The translations under genes and the position numbers were made by a program. Shown in pieces: positions 19,008 through 27,156 of a stretch of DNA of 64,000 nt. How positions within the stretch are numbered: the stretch's first letter is position 1; each line of letters starts with the position of its first letter. The DNA is from Halomonas binhaiensis (GTDB taxonomy: Bacteria; Pseudomonadota; Gammaproteobacteria; Pseudomonadales; Halomonadaceae), in contig NZ_CP038437.2 of the NCBI RefSeq assembly GCF_008329985.2, positions 2,232,001-2,296,000 on the forward strand, read 5' to 3'. Under the pieces are notes generated by a model. It was not told the DNA's origin and made no database searches. It saw nothing but the letters and a program-made list of their open reading frames with translations.

Positions 19008-19051
19008 GCATGGCGCCTGTCACAATTTCGATTGTGCTACAGGCGCCATGC
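19008..19051. other. Long hairpin with TTCG loop upstream of the peptide ABC operon
   Basis: The outer arms are GCATGGCGCCTGT and its perfect complement, and the inner arms are CACAAT/ATTGTG closing on a TTCG tetraloop, with a 2-base bulge on one side. No T-run follows on either strand. It lies 80 bases before the binding-protein gene and about 120 past can. It could be a terminator for can or a leader structure. Confidence 0.7.
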
Positions 19052-19129
19052 TCTCTATCTTGATAGCGCAATCTCTCATCGATTTCTGAACTACCGATAT
19101 AACAACCCTAAAAGCAGGTAACCTATTCC

Positions 19130-20698
19130 ATGTTCAAGAAAACTCTACTGGCCAGTGCCTTTGGTGCTGCCATGCTGACGGCTGCCCTGCCCCAGGCCGC
19201 TCTGGCCGACAACACTCTGCGCATGGCCTACGATGCCGACCCTGTGTCGCTGGATATCCACGAGCAACTGTCCGGCGGTATTCTGCAGCTATCGCATATG
19301 GTGTTCGACCCTTTGGTGCGCTGGACCAATGATTACCAGTTCGAACCGCGGCTGGCGACCGAGTGGGAACAGGTTGATGACACTACTCTGCGTATCAAGC
19401 TGCGCGAGGGTGTGAAGTTTCATTCCGGCAATGATTTCACCGCCAAGGATGTGGCCTGGACCATCGAGCGTCTCCAGCGCAGTGGGGACTTCAAGGCCAT
19501 CTTCGAGACCATCGACAGTGTCAATGTCGTTGACGACCACACTGTCGAGATCGTCACCAAGCAACCGGATCCGCTGTTGCTCAACATCGCTACCTACATC
19601 TTCCCGATGGACAGCAAGTTCTACAGCGGAGAAACAGACAGTGGCAAGGCCAAGGACGAAATCGTCAAGAACGGCAACTCCTATGCTTCTACGCATGTCT
19701 CCGGTACCGGCCCATTCAAGGTGACTGGCCGCCAGCAAGGGGTAAAGGTCGAATTTGAGCGCTTCGCCGATTACTGGGATACCGAATCTCCTGGTAACGT
19801 CGATCACATCGTGCTGACGCCCATCAATGAGAATGCCACCCGCGTTTCCGCTCTGCTCTCTGGCGATGTGGACTTCATTGCTCCTGTTCCACCCAACGAT
19901 CTGGAACGTGTCGAGGCCGATCCGGACGCCAAGCTGGTGACCATGTCCGGCACGCGCATCATCCTGCTGCACATGAATCAGGAGCGCGTCGAAGCCTTCA
20001 AGGATGCACGTGTCCGCCAGGCCTTCACCTATGCCATCAACCAGGAAGGCATTGCTTCACGGTTGATGAAAGGCTTTGCCACTCCCGCCGCGCAGCTATC
20101 GCCGGAAGGCTATGCCGGCCATAATCCCGATCTGACTCCTCGCTACGATCTGGAAAAAGCCAAGGAATTGATGGCTGAAGCGGGTTATGAAGATGGCTTC
20201 TCCATCACCATGATGGCGCCCAACAACCGTTACGTGAACGATGCCAAGATTGCTCAGGCAGTGGCGGCCATGCTGGCCAAGATCAACGTTCGCGTGGACC
20301 TGAAGACCCTGCCCAAGGCGCAGTACTGGGGGGAATACGACAATCGTGCGGCGGATATGATGCTGATCGGCTGGCATGCTGATACCGAAGACTCTGCCAA
20401 CTTCTTCCAGTACATCACTGAGTGCCCCAATGCCGAAACGGGAGCAGGCCAGTACAACGCTGGCAATTACTGCAACCCGGAACTCGACAAGCTGCTTGAA
20501 CAGGCCAACCTGGAGCTCGACAAGGACAAGCGTGCCGATATGCTCCAGCAGATCGAACAAGGTCTGTACGACGATGCGGCCTTCGTACCATTGCATTGGC
20601 AGGACCTGGCCTGGGCATCGGCTAACAATGCCGATATCGAACCGATTCTCAACGTGATGAACTTCCCCTATCTCGGGGACCTGGTCATAGAAGAATAA
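19130..20698 (+). CDS. Peptide-type ABC transporter substrate-binding protein (SBP family 5)
   Basis: A 522-residue periplasmic binding protein of the DppA/OppA family. A clear signal peptide ends in ALPQAALA (about residue 26). Family segments include FDPLVRWTNDYQFEPRLATE, LREGVKFHSGNDFTAKDVAW and VRQAFTYAINQEGI. It is the first gene of a five-gene operon with two permeases and two ATPases. The binding pocket specificity (dipeptides, or other small solutes) cannot be read directly. A stem-loop directly behind it probably sets a higher level for this gene than for the rest. Confidence 0.9.
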   Translation: MFKKTLLASAFGAAMLTAALPQAALADNTLRMAYDADPVSLDIHEQLSGGILQLSHMVFDPLVRWTNDYQFEPRLATEWEQVDDTTLRIKLREGVKFHSGNDFTAKDVAWTIERLQRSGDFKAIFETIDSVNVVDDHTVEIVTKQPDPLLLNIATYIFPMDSKFYSGETDSGKAKDEIVKNGNSYASTHVSGTGPFKVTGRQQGVKVEFERFADYWDTESPGNVDHIVLTPINENATRVSALLSGDVDFIAPVPPNDLERVEADPDAKLVTMSGTRIILLHMNQERVEAFKDARVRQAFTYAINQEGIASRLMKGFATPAAQLSPEGYAGHNPDLTPRYDLEKAKELMAEAGYEDGFSITMMAPNNRYVNDAKIAQAVAAMLAKINVRVDLKTLPKAQYWGEYDNRAADMMLIGWHADTEDSANFFQYITECPNAETGAGQYNAGNYCNPELDKLLEQANLELDKDKRADMLQQIEQGLYDDAAFVPLHWQDLAWASANNADIEPILNVMNFPYLGDLVIEE

Positions 20699-20716
20699 AG
20701 GTCCAGGGCCATCGTA

Positions 20717-20737
20717 GAGGCTGCTGACGGCAGCCTC
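20717..20737 (+). terminator. Intercistronic hairpin after the binding-protein gene
   Basis: An 8-bp stem (GAGGCTGC/GCAGCCTC) with a TGACG loop, followed by GTATTTTCTGG. Such partial terminators or stabilisers are common between binding-protein and permease genes. The first 12 bases equal the terminal repeat of the element at 45782-45979, so it may be a collapsed copy. Confidence 0.65.
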
Positions 20738-20803
20738 GTATTTTCTGGCACAGAGCGGCGTCTCGGCAGGGACGACGCTTCCCCCTTATCAGGTATTTCC
20801 TCA

Positions 20804-21850
20804 ATGATCGCATTTCTGATCAAGCGCCTGTTCCATGCGCTGCTGGTGATGTTTGTCATCAGCCTGATCGCTTTCGCCATCCAGGATAATCTCGGTGACC
20901 CCGTCCAGCAGATGGTTGGCCAGTCTGTTCCGGAAAGCGAGCGCGCTGCCCTGCGCGAAGAACTTGGCCTGAATGATCCGTTCCTGGTCCAGTATCTGCG
21001 CTTTGCGGTCAATGCAACGCAGTTCGACTTTGGCTATTCCTACGTCTTCCACGAACCGACTACCCAGGTCATTCTGCGTCACTTGCCGGCGACCCTGGAG
21101 CTGGTATTTGCTTCTACTTTGCTGATCATCCTGCTGTCGGTGCCCATTGGCGTGTATAGCGCGATCAAGCCTCGAGCCTGGTTGTCGCGTTTCTTCATGG
21201 GGGTGTCCATCGTCGGTATCTCTATTCCGGTGTTCCTGACCGCTATCGTGCTGATTCAGCTGTTTGCCATCGGTATGAGTTGGTCGCCCTTCCCCGCGGA
21301 TACTTCCTGGGGAGCCTGGCTCAATGACCTGATTTCCACCGAAGGCGGCCTGCCAGCCTATGGACGTGGCAATCCCGAACATGTCTTTGGCACCTGGTAT
21401 ACCAATTTCACTTCGCTCAAGGGGCTGACTTACCTGATATTGCCCGCTATCTCCCTGGCATCGATCATGCTGCCGCTGTTCATTCGCCTGATCCGCGCCG
21501 AGATGCTTGAAGTGCTGCAGTCCGAGTACGTCAAGTTCGCCCGGGCCAAGGGCATCTCCATGCGTCGCATCTACTTCGTGCATGCCCTGAAGAACACCAT
21601 GCTGCCGGTGATCACCGTCGGCGGTGTGCAGATCGGCACCCTGGTGGCCTATACCATTCTTACCGAGACCGTATTCCAGTGGCCGGGCATGGGGCTGATG
21701 TTCCTCGATGCCATCAACCGCTCGGACATTCCCTTGATCGTGACCTATCTGATGATCGTTGGTGTGATCTTTGTCGTTACCAACACCGTTGTTGACCTGA
21801 TCTATGGCCTGGTCAATCCCACCGTCAAGCTCACAGGCAAGCCCGCATGA
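20804..21850 (+). CDS. Peptide-type ABC transporter permease (DppB type)
   Basis: A 348-residue inner-membrane permease. It starts with a single N-terminal hydrophobic segment (LIKRLFHALLVMFVISLIAF), has a periplasmic region, then five more segments. The EAA-type loop that contacts the ATPase appears as EYVKFARAKGISMRRIYFVH. It overlaps the next permease gene by four bases (ATGA). With the DppC-type partner it forms the channel for the ABC transporter. Confidence 0.92.
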   Translation: MIAFLIKRLFHALLVMFVISLIAFAIQDNLGDPVQQMVGQSVPESERAALREELGLNDPFLVQYLRFAVNATQFDFGYSYVFHEPTTQVILRHLPATLELVFASTLLIILLSVPIGVYSAIKPRAWLSRFFMGVSIVGISIPVFLTAIVLIQLFAIGMSWSPFPADTSWGAWLNDLISTEGGLPAYGRGNPEHVFGTWYTNFTSLKGLTYLILPAISLASIMLPLFIRLIRAEMLEVLQSEYVKFARAKGISMRRIYFVHALKNTMLPVITVGGVQIGTLVAYTILTETVFQWPGMGLMFLDAINRSDIPLIVTYLMIVGVIFVVTNTVVDLIYGLVNPTVKLTGKPA

Positions 21851-22812
21851 CGATTTCCACTACATCATCATCCCGTGCGGCGTCTCCCAGGATGCCCAGC
21901 CGTTGGGAGCGTTTCCGCGACTCCTTCCTGCTTTATAGCTTCAAGCGTGACCTGGTCGCTCAACTGAGCCTGATCATCTTTATCCTCATGGTCGGCGCGG
22001 CGGTGCTGGCACCCTGGCTTGCGCCGACCAATCCTTATGATCTCGCCAGTATCGACCTGCTGGCCTCGGAACTGCCGCCGTTCTGGATCGAGGGAGCGGA
22101 TCCGCTGTATTTCATGGGCACTGATGCCCAGGGGCGTGATCTGCTGTCGACCATCCTCTATGGCATGCGGGTCTCCCTGGTCATCGGCTTTGGTGCGGTG
22201 TTGCTGCAGGCTACCATTGGCGTGTGCTTTGGCCTGCTGGCCGGCTATCTCGGTGGCCGCATCGATGCCTTCCTGATGCGCCTGGCTGATATCCAGCTGT
22301 CCTTCTCCACCTTGATGGTGGCTATCGTGGTCGGCGCACTGTTCAAGTCGATCTTTGGCGGTGCCACCTACAGCGACTATGCCATGTGGCTGCTGGTGCT
22401 GATCATCGGCCTGGCCGAATGGCCACAGTATGCGCGTACCGTGCGAGCGTCAGTGCTGGCCGAGAAGGCCAAGGAATATGTCGATGCCGCTCGCGTCATG
22501 GGGCTGCGTCGTCGTCGGATCATGTTTCGCCATATCCTGCCCAACACGCTGTCGCCGATTTTCGTCATCTCCACGGTACAGGTGGCCAATGCCATCATTT
22601 CTGAAGCTGCGCTGTCTTTCCTTGGCCTTGGCATGCCCGAAACCCAGCCTTCCCTGGGCTCATTGATCAAGTCCGGTTTCGATTACCTGCAGTCCGGTTC
22701 ATGGTGGATCACCTTGATTCCCGGCCTGGTGCTGGTGGTGCTGGTGCTGGTGATCAACCTGCTTGGTGACTGGCTGCGTGATGTGCTCAATCCACGGTTG
22801 TACAAGGGCTGA
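21847..22812 (+). CDS. Peptide-type ABC transporter permease (DppC type)
   Basis: A 321-residue permease with about six membrane segments. The typical DppC motif GTDAQGRDLLSTILYGMRVS is present, and the EAA loop is EYVDAARVMGLRRRRIMFRH. The first 30 residues are polar, serine-rich and cytoplasmic. It partners the DppB-type subunit whose gene it overlaps by four bases, and 19 bases separate it from the first ATPase gene. Confidence 0.92.
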   Translation: MTISTTSSSRAASPRMPSRWERFRDSFLLYSFKRDLVAQLSLIIFILMVGAAVLAPWLAPTNPYDLASIDLLASELPPFWIEGADPLYFMGTDAQGRDLLSTILYGMRVSLVIGFGAVLLQATIGVCFGLLAGYLGGRIDAFLMRLADIQLSFSTLMVAIVVGALFKSIFGGATYSDYAMWLLVLIIGLAEWPQYARTVRASVLAEKAKEYVDAARVMGLRRRRIMFRHILPNTLSPIFVISTVQVANAIISEAALSFLGLGMPETQPSLGSLIKSGFDYLQSGSWWITLIPGLVLVVLVLVINLLGDWLRDVLNPRLYKG

Positions 22813-22831
22813 AGCGAGGAGAAACCAGATT

Positions 22832-23854
22832 ATGGCACTGCTAGAAGTCAACCACCTGGATGTGCGCTTTGCCTTGCGCCAGGGCGATATCAAGGCCCTG
22901 CGCGATGTGTGCTTCAGCCTCGACCGTGGCGAGCGCCTGGGCATCGTAGGAGAGTCCGGTGCAGGCAAATCGGTTGCCGCCTTCAGTCTGCTCAACCTGA
23001 TTGCCAAGCCCGGTTATATCGCGGGCGGCAGCATCAATTTCGATGGTCAGGAACTGACCTCGATGAGCGACCGGCAACTGCGCAAAGTACGTGGTCACCG
23101 AATCTCGATGATCTTCCAGGACCCGATGATGACGCTCAATCCTGTGTTGTCCATCGGCGAACAGATGGTCGAATGCCTCAAGGCCCATCGCCGCATCTCG
23201 ACCAAGGAAGCCCGAAGTATCTCCTTGCGCAAGCTGGAGCAGGTGCAGATTCCCTCGCCGGAAAAGCGTTTGAGCCAGTATCCGCATGAGCTGTCCGGAG
23301 GTATGCGTCAGCGCATCATCATTGCTATCGCCCTGCTGCTGGACCCGGATATCATCATTGCCGATGAGCCGACCACCGCGCTGGATGTGACCATTCAAGC
23401 CGAGATCATGGCGCTGTTGCTGGAGTTATGCGAGAAGCACAATGTCGCGTTGATCCTCATCACCCATGACCTGGGCGTCGTCAGCCAGGTCACCCAGCGC
23501 ATGTTGGTCATGTATGCCGGCCGCGTCATCGAACAGGGGCCAACCCGGGAAATCATCAATGATCCCCAGCACCCCTATACTCAGGGATTGATGAATGCCC
23601 TGCCGCAGATGGCGACTCCTGGCCAACGGCTCAATCAGATTCGCGGCAGCATGCCGTCGTTGAACAATCTACCGAGTGGCTGCACCTTTCATCCCCGTTG
23701 CGATTTCACTACCCGCCCCGATGGCAGCGAACGGGTTTCCTGCCACGAAGAAGTACCTGGCTTCGTGCGCTCGGGTAATTGTCAGGTGGCCTGTCACATG
23801 GTCGCCGAAATGCAAGATGCCAACCGCATTCCGGTCGAGGAGGTAACCCCATGA
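22832..23854 (+). CDS. Peptide-type ABC transporter ATPase (DppD type)
   Basis: A 340-residue nucleotide-binding subunit with Walker A GESGAGKS, signature LSGGMRQR and Walker B IIIADEPTTALD. The C-terminal cysteine-rich extension of oligopeptide transporter ATPases is present (LPSGCTFHPRCDF). The ATG at 22832 with AGGAGA upstream was chosen over a longer frame that would overlap the permease gene. It overlaps the next gene by four bases. Confidence 0.92.
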   Translation: MALLEVNHLDVRFALRQGDIKALRDVCFSLDRGERLGIVGESGAGKSVAAFSLLNLIAKPGYIAGGSINFDGQELTSMSDRQLRKVRGHRISMIFQDPMMTLNPVLSIGEQMVECLKAHRRISTKEARSISLRKLEQVQIPSPEKRLSQYPHELSGGMRQRIIIAIALLLDPDIIIADEPTTALDVTIQAEIMALLLELCEKHNVALILITHDLGVVSQVTQRMLVMYAGRVIEQGPTREIINDPQHPYTQGLMNALPQMATPGQRLNQIRGSMPSLNNLPSGCTFHPRCDFTTRPDGSERVSCHEEVPGFVRSGNCQVACHMVAEMQDANRIPVEEVTP

Positions 23855-24930
23855 CAGCCAGTGCAGCCCATGTGGCGCTTGCATCGCATGAACATGAATC
23901 TGAGCACCAGGATCAAGCGACACGAACTCTGCTTGAGATTCGAGGCCTGGAGAAGCGCTTCGACCTTTCCGGCGACTTCCTCGAACAACTGAAGTTCCGC
24001 CGTGGTCGTCTGGTACGTGAACAATCCCATGTCCACGCGATCAATGGTGTCGATCTAGACATTCACCGCGGTGAGGCATTGTGTGTCGTGGGCGAGTCTG
24101 GCTGTGGCAAGTCCACAGTAGCCCGTACTGTCATGGGGTTGCTGCGCCCATCTGCCGGTGAGATTCATTACGATGGAGAGCGCATCGACCATCTGGAAAG
24201 CAAGGCGCTGCTGCCCTTCCGCAAGCGCATGCAGATGATTTTTCAGAATCCCTATGCCTCGCTCAACCCACGCATGACGATCCAGCAGACACTGGAAGAA
24301 CCGATTCGCCTGCATCAGCCAGGCTGGAATCGTGAACAGATTCGCGAAAAGGTTGCCGAAGTGATGACGTCAGTGGGCATCGCTCCGGACTGGGGCGTGC
24401 GCTATGGTCATGAGTTCTCCGGTGGCCAGCGCCAACGTATTGCCATTGCCAGGGCGCTGGCGGTGGATCCGGAGTTCATTGTTGCCGATGAGCCGATATC
24501 TGCCTTGGACGTATCCATCCAGGCCCAGGTGTTGAACCTGCTGATGGAAGCGCAGCGCGAACGTCACCTGACCTATCTGTTCATCACCCACGACCTGTCC
24601 GTGGTCGAGCACTTCGGTACTCGAGTCGCGGTAATGTATCTGGGGCGAGTATGCGAGGTCGCTACGACCAGGACGCTGTTCGCCCATCCCCGCCACCCCT
24701 ATACCCAGGCATTGATGTCAGCCATTCCCAAGCTGGAAGATGACCGTCCGCAGCATATTCGCCTGCAAGGCGAAGTGCCGACACCGGTCAATCTGCCTTC
24801 AGGTTGTGTTTTCCATGCTCGTTGCCCGCATGTCAGCGAACGCTGTCGCCGGGAAATTCCCAGGCTGATTGCCACCAGTGATGGTGGCCAGGTGGCCTGC
24901 CATGCTGTCGAAGAAGGCCGCATCAGTTGA
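23851..24930 (+). CDS. Peptide-type ABC transporter ATPase (DppF type)
   Basis: A 359-residue second ATPase. Walker A is GESGCGKS, the signature FSGGQRQR and Walker B FIVADEPISALD, with the C-terminal LPSGCVFHARCPH extension. The ATG at 23851 overlaps the DppD-type stop and has GAGGAGGT upstream. The 24 additional open codons upstream are the other gene's frame. It forms the ATPase heterodimer with the preceding product and closes the operon. Confidence 0.92.
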   Translation: MTASAAHVALASHEHESEHQDQATRTLLEIRGLEKRFDLSGDFLEQLKFRRGRLVREQSHVHAINGVDLDIHRGEALCVVGESGCGKSTVARTVMGLLRPSAGEIHYDGERIDHLESKALLPFRKRMQMIFQNPYASLNPRMTIQQTLEEPIRLHQPGWNREQIREKVAEVMTSVGIAPDWGVRYGHEFSGGQRQRIAIARALAVDPEFIVADEPISALDVSIQAQVLNLLMEAQRERHLTYLFITHDLSVVEHFGTRVAVMYLGRVCEVATTRTLFAHPRHPYTQALMSAIPKLEDDRPQHIRLQGEVPTPVNLPSGCVFHARCPHVSERCRREIPRLIATSDGGQVACHAVEEGRIS

Positions 24931-25065
24931 AGGATGTCACATTCATGGAGTTGAGAGGGCATATCAGGAAAGTCGATTTGTCCTCCTTCTGGCAGAATGC
25001 ACCACCGCAGGGACTATGCTGTAACACGAAGTTAATTAAAAGCACCAAAAAAACACGAGATTCCC

Positions 25066-25998
25066 ATGGAAATCCGCTGGCTGGAAGATTTTCTGGCCCT
25101 GGCCCGTACGCGACATTTCTCGCGTGCTGCCGAGGAGCAGAATGTCACTCAACCGACCTTCTCGCGCCGTATCAAGCTGCTTGAAGAGGAAATGGGGACG
25201 ACGCTGATCAACCGTCAGACGCTGCCCTTGTCATTGACGCCCGCTGGCGAGACCTTTCTGGTCATGTGCCAGGACGTGACCTGGCGTGTGGGGGCCACTC
25301 GTCAGCGCCTGGCACAAATGGCTGAAGAACAGGCAGGTCAATTGCATCTTGGGGCATCGCAAAGCCTGTTGAGCCACTTTTTCCCGGAATGGTTGGAAAG
25401 CCTTGATTCGCCACCGCCTCTGGTTCCCCAGCTACGGGCAACATCATGGCTGCTTGCTGATTATTTTCAGGGCCTGGCATCCGGCGAGATCGATCTGGCG
25501 CTGTGCTATTGGCCCGTGAATGGCAATCCCCTCGAAGTGGCCGATGAAGAGACGGAGTATTGCGTGATTGGCCGGGAACGTTATTTTCCGGTATGCCTTC
25601 CGGATGAACAGGGAATGCCCAGCTTTCCTCTGGATGGCGACCGCGGTCGTTCCCTGCCTCTGATCGCTTATCATCCTCGCGGCATCATCGGTGCCTCCAT
25701 CAGTGCTCACCTCGATAGCCAGCCGGGCTGTCCGACGCTCACTGTGCTCAACGAGAGCATCCAGAGCAGCAATATCCGAGAACTGGTCAGCCTAGGCTAT
25801 GGCCTTGGCTGGCTGCCTGAGCGAGTTGCCAACTCTGCCCTGGAAAAGGGGGAACTGGTCCATGCAGGTGAATCACGCTGGACAGTGGAGTTCGAGATTC
25901 GACTCTATCGGCATCGCTGTGCCGGACGTGCCGCGCTGGAGCTGGTGTGGCCCATGCTGATGGGGATAAGTTCTCCTGCCAGGCAGGCTTCTTCATGA
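25066..25998 (+). CDS. LysR-family regulator, HypT/YjiE-like
   Basis: A 310-residue LysR protein. The HTH is at residues 1-60 (FLALARTRHFSRAAEEQNVT, then QPTFSRRIKLLEEEMGTTLI), followed by NRQTLPLSLTPAG. The last third (SLGYGLGWLPERVANSALEK) resembles E. coli YjiE/HypT, the hypochlorite-responsive regulator. HypT senses oxidation through methionines; whether this protein does so is not shown. It follows the ABC operon after 135 bases on the same strand and may be separately transcribed. Confidence 0.8.
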   Translation: MEIRWLEDFLALARTRHFSRAAEEQNVTQPTFSRRIKLLEEEMGTTLINRQTLPLSLTPAGETFLVMCQDVTWRVGATRQRLAQMAEEQAGQLHLGASQSLLSHFFPEWLESLDSPPPLVPQLRATSWLLADYFQGLASGEIDLALCYWPVNGNPLEVADEETEYCVIGRERYFPVCLPDEQGMPSFPLDGDRGRSLPLIAYHPRGIIGASISAHLDSQPGCPTLTVLNESIQSSNIRELVSLGYGLGWLPERVANSALEKGELVHAGESRWTVEFEIRLYRHRCAGRAALELVWPMLMGISSPARQASS

Positions 25999-26033
25999 GC
26001 GTTACCCTCATGACCTTTCCTTCATGACCTTCC
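25991..26033. repeat. Degenerate tandem repeat over the LysR stop codon
   Basis: Three imperfect units of 13-16 bp: CTTCATGAGCGTTACC, CTCATGACCTTTCC and TTCATGACCTTCC. Each contains TCATGA, the end of the LysR reading frame (TCA TGA), so the stop region has been copied downstream. Confidence 0.65.
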
Positions 26034-26084
26034 ATCCTGGCAGGCTTCCACATATGGCGGCTCGCCGTTATGGTATCCCGCTAT

Positions 26085-26114
26085 CTTCAGATTTGCTGTC
26101 TTCAGATTTGCTGT
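26085..26114. repeat. Perfect 15-bp tandem duplication upstream of the cdhR-like gene
   Basis: The unit CTTCAGATTTGCTGT occurs twice with no mismatch, ending 22 bases before the start codon of the next gene. The spacing places it in the promoter or leader of that gene. Confidence 0.9.
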
Positions 26115-26136
26115 CGGCCCCTTGCAGAGCGTCCGT

Positions 26137-27108
26137 ATGACCGAGTCCTCCAGTTTTGATACCGAGCATATCGGCTTCCTGTTATTGCCCGGATTCTCGA
26201 TGATGGCGTTCTTTTCTGCCGTGGAGCCATTGCGTATTGCCAACCGCATTGCCGGCAGAAAACTCTACGACTGGACCCTGATCGGGCTTAGCGGAGAACC
26301 TGTGACTGCCAGTAACGGCATGACCCTGCTGGTCGATCATCCCATGCAGGAGGTTCGCCATCTTCCGGCACTGGCGGTATGCAGTGGTTTCGATCCCGAG
26401 ATGTGGATTGGCCATGGCCTGAGGGGCTGGCTCAATCGTCTCGACCAGGGAGGCTGTCGCATTGGAGCCCTGGATACGGGGGCGGTGGTGTTGGCCGAAG
26501 CAGGGTTGCTGGCAGGTGAAACAGTGACGCTGCATTGGGAGTCGCTGCCAGCCTTCAATGAACGCTATCCGCAGATTCCCACCTGTGATGAGCTGTTCCT
26601 ATTGGGCAAGCGGCGCTTTTTCTGTGCGGGAGGAGCGGCAGCCATGGATATGGCGCTGGAGATGATGGCTCGTCGGCATGGCACAACACTGGCCATCGAT
26701 GTGTCGGAACAGTTGATCCATGACCGCATGCGTTCACGAGGCGACCATCAGCGGATGACATTGGCCCGACGTCTGGGCAGCCATCATCCGCGTCTGGTGG
26801 AAGCGGTGGCGTTGATGGAACGCCACCTGGAATCACCCCTGCCACTGCATGAGATAGCACTGCGCAGCGGCATTTCGGCCCGCCAGTTGCAACGCCTGTT
26901 TCAGGATACCCTGGATACTACCCCGGGCGCCTACTATCTAGGCTTGCGCTTGAAGCGTGCCGAACATTTGTTACGTGAGACAGACCTCAGCGTATTAGCC
27001 ATCGGACTGGCCTGCGGTTTCGGGTCTGCCTCGACGTTTTCCCGGGCCTTTCAGCGCCATTTCGGCTTTCCGCCCGGGACGATGCGCAAGCGAAACCGCT
27101 CTTCCTGA
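26137..27108 (+). CDS. cdhR: GlxA/AraC-family regulator, CdhR-like (carnitine catabolism)
   Basis: A 323-residue protein with an N-terminal DJ-1/PfpI-like sensor domain (residues about 10-190, opening GFLLLPGFSMMAFFSAVEPL) and a C-terminal AraC double HTH (SGISARQLQRLFQDTLDTTP, then ACGFGSASTFSRAFQRHFGF). This architecture is that of GbdR/CdhR regulators in Pseudomonas. CdhR activates carnitine degradation genes there. Here it faces a leftward operon with carnitine dehydrogenase, so the CdhR role is a strong contextual inference. The ATG at 26137 was preferred over a TTG five codons upstream. Confidence 0.78.
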   Translation: MTESSSFDTEHIGFLLLPGFSMMAFFSAVEPLRIANRIAGRKLYDWTLIGLSGEPVTASNGMTLLVDHPMQEVRHLPALAVCSGFDPEMWIGHGLRGWLNRLDQGGCRIGALDTGAVVLAEAGLLAGETVTLHWESLPAFNERYPQIPTCDELFLLGKRRFFCAGGAAAMDMALEMMARRHGTTLAIDVSEQLIHDRMRSRGDHQRMTLARRLGSHHPRLVEAVALMERHLESPLPLHEIALRSGISARQLQRLFQDTLDTTPGAYYLGLRLKRAEHLLRETDLSVLAIGLACGFGSASTFSRAFQRHFGFPPGTMRKRNRSS

Positions 27109-27112
27109 CAGG

Positions 27113-27156
27113 CTCTTTCTAACGCTCTTTGCTGACTCTAGCGCTCTTTGCTAACG
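27113..27156. repeat. Degenerate repeat between convergent genes, repeating the TAG stop
   Basis: On the minus strand the BCCT gene ends CGT TAG and continues as CGTTAGCAAAGAG, then CGCTAGAGTCAGCAAAGAG, then CGTTAGAAAGAG. The TAG-bearing unit is thus present about three times. The plus-strand regulator gene stops a few bases to the left. Confidence 0.6.
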
